DNA of 64,000 bases, from positions 1,128,589 to 1,192,588 of the forward strand of contig CM068322.1 of the NCBI GenBank assembly GCA_034766995.1. The letters run 5' to 3'. The stretch's first letter is position 1; every line of letters starts with the position of its first letter. This document shows, in pieces, positions 58,741-64,000 of the stretch. The translations under genes were made by a program, and so were the position numbers. This stretch comes from Acanthacorydalis orientalis. Lineage: Eukaryota > Arthropoda > Insecta > Megaloptera > Corydalidae. The notes under the pieces were generated by a model, which did not search any database, had not been told where the DNA came from, and saw only the letters and a program-made list of their open reading frames with translations.

Positions 58741-60671
58741 TATCGTGTTCTATTTTAATTCGGTTATAGAAAAGCACTTGTGTAAACAAAGGAGGGGAGT
58801 TTGATGACTGAATTTTAGTGCGAAATGTTCACACTTCAAAATGACATAAGAGACATCTGTCACTGTCCATGGCATATGCACCTAGAGCCATCTACACGTG
58901 AACAGCAGCATTAAATGCAAGCCCCTATCAAATTGTTTAAATGGCGTTGTCTTTTTTCTTTTGGGTCATATAAGTATATTATAATTAATTTACGGTAGTC
59001 CGTAGTACGACACACAATATATGTGCTTATAATTGATCCGTTTGTTTTTCCAACATAAATAAATTGTGTTAAAAACATATTATTTTCAATGTTAAGGAAT
59101 AGTTATTTGTTCAAAATATTAGGTCAAACAATATGCAAAACGATCAAGGAGAAGTGAGACAATTTAATAGTTAGAAAAAATCCGCAAGGTAATACAATCA
59201 GAAGAATATACGTTCTCTGTTTATCAGAAAAGCAGGAAAACTTTGGAACGACAAGAAACTAGGAAAAATGTAAAAAGACTGGACTATATTGTTCTAGTTA
59301 TCTCAAAACACCGCATCTTTGTTTGAATTATTTCAACGAATATCATACAAAAATAACATAATAATTACGTTTTTGTTACAAAAACTATTTTTTTATCTAT
59401 CTGTATCTTAATGTTATGACTATTAAATATTTGTATTACAGATGAAAGCTGTTACAAATTATTTGTAAAAACTTGCATAATTTGTTGAAGACGTCACCCA
59501 CAGTTGGGAAACCCCCCTCCCCCCCGTAGAAACATAACTGTCACCTAGATTGAGGTGACGGGATTAAAAGTGTTAAATAGAAAAGACTTTATGCAATGAT
59601 TGTTAATAAAATATAGAAATAGTTCATGATAAAAATTTTAAATATTTGCCACCGAAAAAAATATTTGTTATTTTTAAGATAAAATTGACGATTATATTTT
59701 TTCTTAATTGTACATTAACACACATTTTGGTACACTTTTCATTTCTACTTTCTCTCTCACTCTCTCTTTAAAAATATACATTTATTAATTAAATTCTTTG
59801 CAGGTTCTAATTTAAAAAATCTGATAAGTACAAAGTTTAATAGTTAAAACTTTGTTACCACTTGCGCCCCTATACATATGCGCCCAATGAGGGTGTCTCG
59901 CTAGCTTACCCTTCGTTATAGCATCGTATTGATTTACGTATTAGATATATTTTCGAGTAATGTTTGGCATCTGTGAAACGAGATATATCAACGGTATTCC
60001 AACACTTTCGTACACGTTTTGTCACAGTATTGCATTTATAAAATATTTCCTATGAAGAAAACATTATGTTGTTATTTTCATTACAGGTTTTCCTTTTTAA
60101 AAATAAATTAAATATCAACTACATATATAATATGCAAAGTATGTACCCGAATGTACTTTTTTGCTTTTTAATTATATGCAGATAAATGAAGTGTCAATGT
60201 TTTTTGTGTAAATGTAAAAATTGTATTTTATATTCAATTAAGAAACTCAATAATAAATTAAATATAACATTTTGTTAAAATAAAAAAATAAAAAAAATTA
60301 TTGACATGAAAATAAAAAAAAAATACTTTAATTTTTTAAACATATGTTTAAGTTAATTAAAAACTCGATTATATTATTTTTAATTTATTATATTTTTTCA
60401 CAAAGTGCAAAGAAAAGAATGAGAGTATTCATCTTAGAGTAATCATTTACCTACATGTCTTGTACTAAGAGGACAACAAAACAGATTTATATACGAAATT
60501 TATGAATAAAAAATCTTAGTAAACGTACAGACAAGACAAGTAATATAATTAACAGGATTATATTATAAATAGCGAAACGAAATAAATAATACCAGAAAAG
60601 TTCTTCAGATATTCTCATGAGTCAATTAACTTACTGCTAGATATTATTTTTATAATTCGTACAAAATATTA
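58741..60671. other. Spacer, mostly AT-rich, nothing identified
   Basis: Less AT-rich patches at about 58780-58930 and 59860-59920 and a C-rich run at about 59511-59525 (after TTGGGAAACC) were inspected. No gene, TIR pair or RNA gene could be supported. Confidence 0.4.
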
Positions 60672-61247
60672 CATTGGTAGAAAAATAATTGCGGTTTAGG
60701 TTCATCTATCACGGTTTACGTTACCTTTAAATTCATATACATTTTTCTCGGCCAATAGTTTTAAGTGGTCCAAAACTGTTGGATAACTATCGCCTAATTT
60801 TTGTGTAAGCTCTTTAATTGTTGTGCGTGATTCTGATTCAATTAATGCCTTCAGTTGATCGTTATGAATTGAAAGACCGCGACCTTCAACTTCAACGCTC
60901 TCGTCCCCAGTACGAAATTTTTAGAACCACCATTGCACCGTACGTTTCTTAATAGTATCCACACCAAAAGCATCATTAAGTTTTCGAACAGTTTCTGCTG
61001 CTTTGCCAGCCGTTTTGAATTCATACAAAAAAAATTCTCTTATTTGTTTCTTTCCCATCTTTAATTCAATAGCCCAATTTGAAGCAATATTAACAATATA
61101 ACCAAAGTCGATGTTACAAAAATATAGACCGAAAAATGCACTATAAATTAATATTAATATGAACACGATGAAATAACACTTCCATTGAAAAAAATTAAGG
61201 TTAGAATTTAGAAAACAAAATCCTCAATTATTTCCCTACCAAACTAA
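60672..61247 (-). mobile_element. Mariner family M derivative, copy 3
   Basis: The left end TTGGTAGAAAAATAATTGCG lacks the first TIR bases. The right end, read in reverse, is TTAGTTTGGTAGGGAAATAA and is followed by TA. At about 576 bp it is the best-preserved family M copy. It contains the 5' part of a mariner transposase gene on the minus strand and nothing of the catalytic domain. Confidence 0.87.
60745..61058 (-). pseudogene. Mariner transposase N-terminal HTH fragment (family M)
   Basis: It starts MGKKQIREFFLYEFK at about 61058 and continues AAETVRKLNDAFG and KKRTVQWWF, then a stop. KFRTGDESVEVEGRG, NDQLKALIESESRTTIKELT and QKLGDSYPTVLDHLKLL follow. These are the two helix-turn-helix units of Mos1-like mariner transposases (family form MekkqIR-iflYEFkrgrkAaeTarnIn-aFG, rTvq-WFkkFr-GdesleDe-rgRp, ndqLkalie-dprtTtrELa-elgvs-sTvsrHLk). 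The frame dissolves right after the second HTH, where the interior deletion begins. Confidence 0.83.
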
Positions 61248-62342
61248 TAATAAAGTTACATTTTTTGGCCAAAGTATTTATTTTCTTCAAGCAATACTTT
61301 TCAAAATTTGAGATATCGCACTCCATAAATTGTTAATGACTTTTTGCTAATCCCTTTTTTCTACTAGAAAAATTAATGAAGTTAAAATGTATTTTAACAA
61401 AAATTTAATTATTTCTGGAAAATAATCTTTACTAGAAATAGACCACATATCTAATTTATCTTTAAAATATTTAGTATAATCTTAATGCGGAAGATGAATT
61501 ATTTATTGCTACGTAATTTTTAAAATATAGGTTTAATAGCGAGATATCTTTCTTATATAAATAATATAACATTTGTTGGTATTTAGTTTTTTATTCTGGG
61601 GGTTCAGAAAATTCTGATTTGCACAAATAAGATACTGCAACGAAAAATAATATCTTCATAACCATCTCATTTAGCTCATTACTTATTTTGCACACTGATA
61701 AAATTTTAGCAAGAGGTATTGTTAAGAACTTTGTTTTGAATGTAATACCTGAAAACATAGCAATGAGTTATTTTAGTTTCGAAAAGAATTTGTGCCTTAT
61801 TATTTAAGTAGAGATTATTACAGATATTAAGGAGATCAAAGGAGTAAAATATTACAATTATAACAAAAATATAATCTTTAACTTTCACAATAATAAAAGG
61901 TTTTTTTTACATATTTCAATTTTTAAATTTAACCATAACAATTGTAACACATTATTTACATTTCTTAAACCTCACCAGGGAGTCGTAACCTATAGTTTGA
62001 TAAATTCTGCCTAAAAATTTAAAAATGATAATTAACTGCTCAAAAAAAGCATATTTCTTTACAAAAAATGTTTAATATTTGCCACTCTATAATGACCAAA
62101 AAGTAATATTATAATTTCAATCATTAAGATATATTAGCAAGATTATTGTTATTAAGATATTTAATAATTTGTAAAAAGAAGTTCTAGTGTTAACGTATTT
62201 ACGTGTTAGGTGTTACCTTTAACGTGTTTTTTCATTTATGTATTTTTTTGAAATTTACGGCAGAATATTGTTTTTATTATTTAATCACCAATGCTGAAAA
62301 CCATAAAAGAGTTAATTATACATTTTTAAAAAAGTATCGCAT

Positions 62343-62395
<53 letters not shown>

Positions 62396-62998
62396 CGTGT
62401 GGCTGTGTCTATGTGAATATGTATTTGTTACCACAATTTTACTGCATTATATAAATCATTTATGATTTCCTACCATATTTCGTGACTATGCAAGCAATGC
62501 GTGTACAAAGAAGACAGGTGGGTGTATTTTATTGAAAAAGTACTTCAAACAGTCACCCCAATATACCATCGATCATATGTTGTCTTTTAGTTTTGTGTTT
62601 CAGTAGCATAATTTTTTTTCAGTCGTCAAACAAATTACATTAAATAATTTAATGACTTCAAATACATTATGTACATTCATTCATATATAAATTCGTATGT
62701 ATGTGATTTTTTATACAAAATTAAAAAAAAATCAACAAGGTCATTAAATACTTAAATACATTTTTTAATTATACGTACTAAACTTGCTAAAGATAATATT
62801 GATTCTATCTTTCTCTCTCTCTCTCTCTCTATCCAGGTTTTCTAATAAAAACGCATTTTTTTCTGAAATAAAACAAAATTTGAGCTGAAATTTTAAATTT
62901 TTTTACTGTAAATTATGGTTGCATGTATGCCACTTATAAATTAAAAATAATATCGTGTAAGTAATCTTACAAGTATCTATTATATTGTTAAACTTTTC
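61248..62998. other. AT-rich spacer with (TA)n and (TC)n arrays
   Basis: A TA repeat lies at 62351-62391 and a TC repeat at 62811-62832. A less AT-rich patch at about 62470-62580 was not identified. Confidence 0.45.
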
Positions 62999-62999
62999 A

Positions 63000-63520
63000 A
63001 TAACATTTCTACACAACTAAGACTCTATCTCACCAATTACTCTTTGTACGTAAACTTCTTCTTTAACGTGATCCCAAAGAAAGTACTCCAACGGTGTTAA
63101 ATGGCAGGATCTTGGTGGCCAATTAATGTCTCCATTTCAGGACAAATAATTTTTGACCAGCTGTATGACTTGTACCGTCCTGCTAGAACCACAAAAAATT
63201 GGTTGTCATGTTTCGGTACGTTTCTTCATTCACAGTAATCGCTTAACCAGCCTGATTTTCAAAAAAGTAGAGATCGATGACTCCATCGGAGCAAAGTTCG
63301 CACCAAACAATCACTCTTTCTGTATGCAGTGGCTTCTCGAGGACTACCCTCGGATTTTCTTCACACCAAATTCAGTAGTTTTGCTTGTAAACGTAGCTAC
63401 AGAGTTCGTCAAAATGAATCTCATCGCTAATGATAACTTTTTCAGAAAAAGCGTGATGTTGTACCCAATCAACAAATCTCCGACGCCGTTAATGATCTTC
63501 TGGCTTCCATTCTTATATTA
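63000..63520 (-). pseudogene. DUF4817-type Tc1/mariner-superfamily transposase, DDE part
   Basis: On the minus strand, across frames, one reads FSEKVIISDEIHFDELC (first catalytic block), IWCEENPRVVLEKPLHTERV, IVWCELCSDGVIDLYFFENQ, VNEETYRNMTTNF, QDGTSHTA (second block, QDGA-cHTA in the family) and WPPRSCHLTPLEYFLWDHVK (third block) followed by EEVYVQRV. This is the DDE_3-type catalytic domain of a widespread insect transposase group whose N-terminus is annotated DUF4817. Stops are frequent and about 25 residues before the third block are degraded. The plus-strand ORF at 63153-63521 is the antisense shadow of this relic. Confidence 0.82.
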
Positions 63521-63550
63521 ATTAAACCTTGTAAGCCTTTAGCAATAATT

Positions 63551-63552
<2 letters not shown>

Positions 63553-63592
<40 letters not shown>
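63553..63592. repeat. (TA)n microsatellite
   Basis: About 40 bases of TA repeat. Confidence 0.95.
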
Positions 63593-63594
<2 letters not shown>

Positions 63595-63653
63595 ATGCAA
63601 TTGAAACAAATTTTATTATAGTTGATTGCTTGTTATTCGAGCAGAATTAATAG

Positions 63654-64000
63654 TTAAAAATAAATTTCACCAAATTTCTGTTCATGTGCAGCAGCTGCTG
63701 TGACCAATTGCTTATTATGTTTATTCATCACAAGGACATTGATATCTGTATTCCGACTGTCGATTACAACGAGCGAAACATAATTCCCTCGGTGCAAACG
63801 TGCAAAAATTCGCCAGCGTGCGGCACATTTCAGGGGTGATTTGTGATAACGTTTGAGGGGGATGACGCTGACATTGTGGGTGTGCGTTCGCCTATTCGAC
63901 GCCGGTCGACTACTTTCAGCGAGTACGCCGTGGTCCCTCTTCAACGCACATTCACCGAACGTGACGTCGAAACGTCTTTGTCTTCGATTGGGATACGTGC
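63654..64000 (-). other. Less AT-rich edge with a 96-residue ORF, possible exon
   Basis: Composition changes sharply to many CG dinucleotides from about 63690 to the window end. A minus-strand ORF from 63944 to 63654 (MKRDHGVLAESSRPASNRRT at its start) has no domain I recognise. It includes a stretch like YVSLVVIDSRNTDINVLVMN. The segment could be a first exon, a 5' UTR or a promoter of a gene beyond the window, on either strand. Confidence 0.25.

Noticed and set aside
59511..59525. C-rich run after TTGGGAAACC as a hAT end
   Set aside because: No matching inverted end or 8-bp duplication was found.
63153..63521. 122-codon plus-strand ORF
   Set aside because: It is antisense to the DUF4817-type transposase relic, whose conserved motifs read on the minus strand.

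Overview
The window looks like AT-rich nuclear DNA from an arthropod, most likely an insect. The evidence is the extreme AT bias, about 45 (TA)n microsatellites, many mariner-type transposons, and an LTR retrotransposon with the tRNA-Trp primer site and CHCC Gag motif known from the CsRn1/Kabuki lineage. No host protein-coding gene, rRNA or tRNA could be recognised. The species cannot be named from this sequence. The window behaves like intergenic or long-intron DNA used as a transposon landing field. Only the two edges (about 1-300 and 63655-64000) have the more balanced base composition expected of exons, UTRs or promoters.

Layout. 1-6470: AT-rich spacer with a possible MITE (1406-2127). 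6470-8560: an internally deleted mariner, a palindromic microsatellite, then family A mariner copy 1. 8560-15420: a lone pogo-like end, a Tc1/mariner C-terminal relic, a family M mariner derivative with a pogo/jerky-type element nested in it (12468-14577), and a DUF4817-type transposase N-terminus. 17330-17985: the 3' end of a LINE. 18749-19607: family A mariner copy 2. 22537-24814: a piggyBac-like MITE, a GC-rich islet and a second TA-flanked MITE. 26447-31268: an apparently intact Ty3/gypsy retrotransposon on the minus strand. 31967-33060: family B mariner copy 1 and another mariner C-terminus. 35025-36278: a full-length but decayed mariner. 37680-38165: the second internally deleted mariner of the 6470 family. 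41812-42732: family A mariner copy 3. 42800-43800: an unrecognised ORF with a basic region, and a direct repeat. 48052-49095: a hAT derivative with a perfect 8-bp target duplication. 50621-51845: a second pogo/jerky-type derivative. 52963-54393: family B mariner copy 2 followed by family M copy 2. 57739-58740: an imperfect inverted repeat and a mariner that lost its catalytic core. 60672-61247: family M copy 3. 63000-63520: a DUF4817-type transposase relic.

How the parts relate. The one element that looks able to move is the LTR retrotransposon: its LTRs match by eye, gag and pol are open, the catalytic motifs are present, and a canonical GGGAAAC slippery heptamer sits in the gag frame inside the gag/pol overlap. 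Nearly every DNA transposon is instead an internal-deletion derivative. Family A copies kept most of the catalytic domain and lost the DNA-binding domain. Family M copies kept the DNA-binding N-terminus and lost the catalytic domain. The pogo-type copies kept the helix-turn-helix and the basic tail but not the DDE core. Many mariner ends abut (TA)n arrays. No CRISPR, operon or undescribed multi-gene system was found; the main novelty candidates are the retrotransposon, the recurring deletion patterns and a few unclassified segments.
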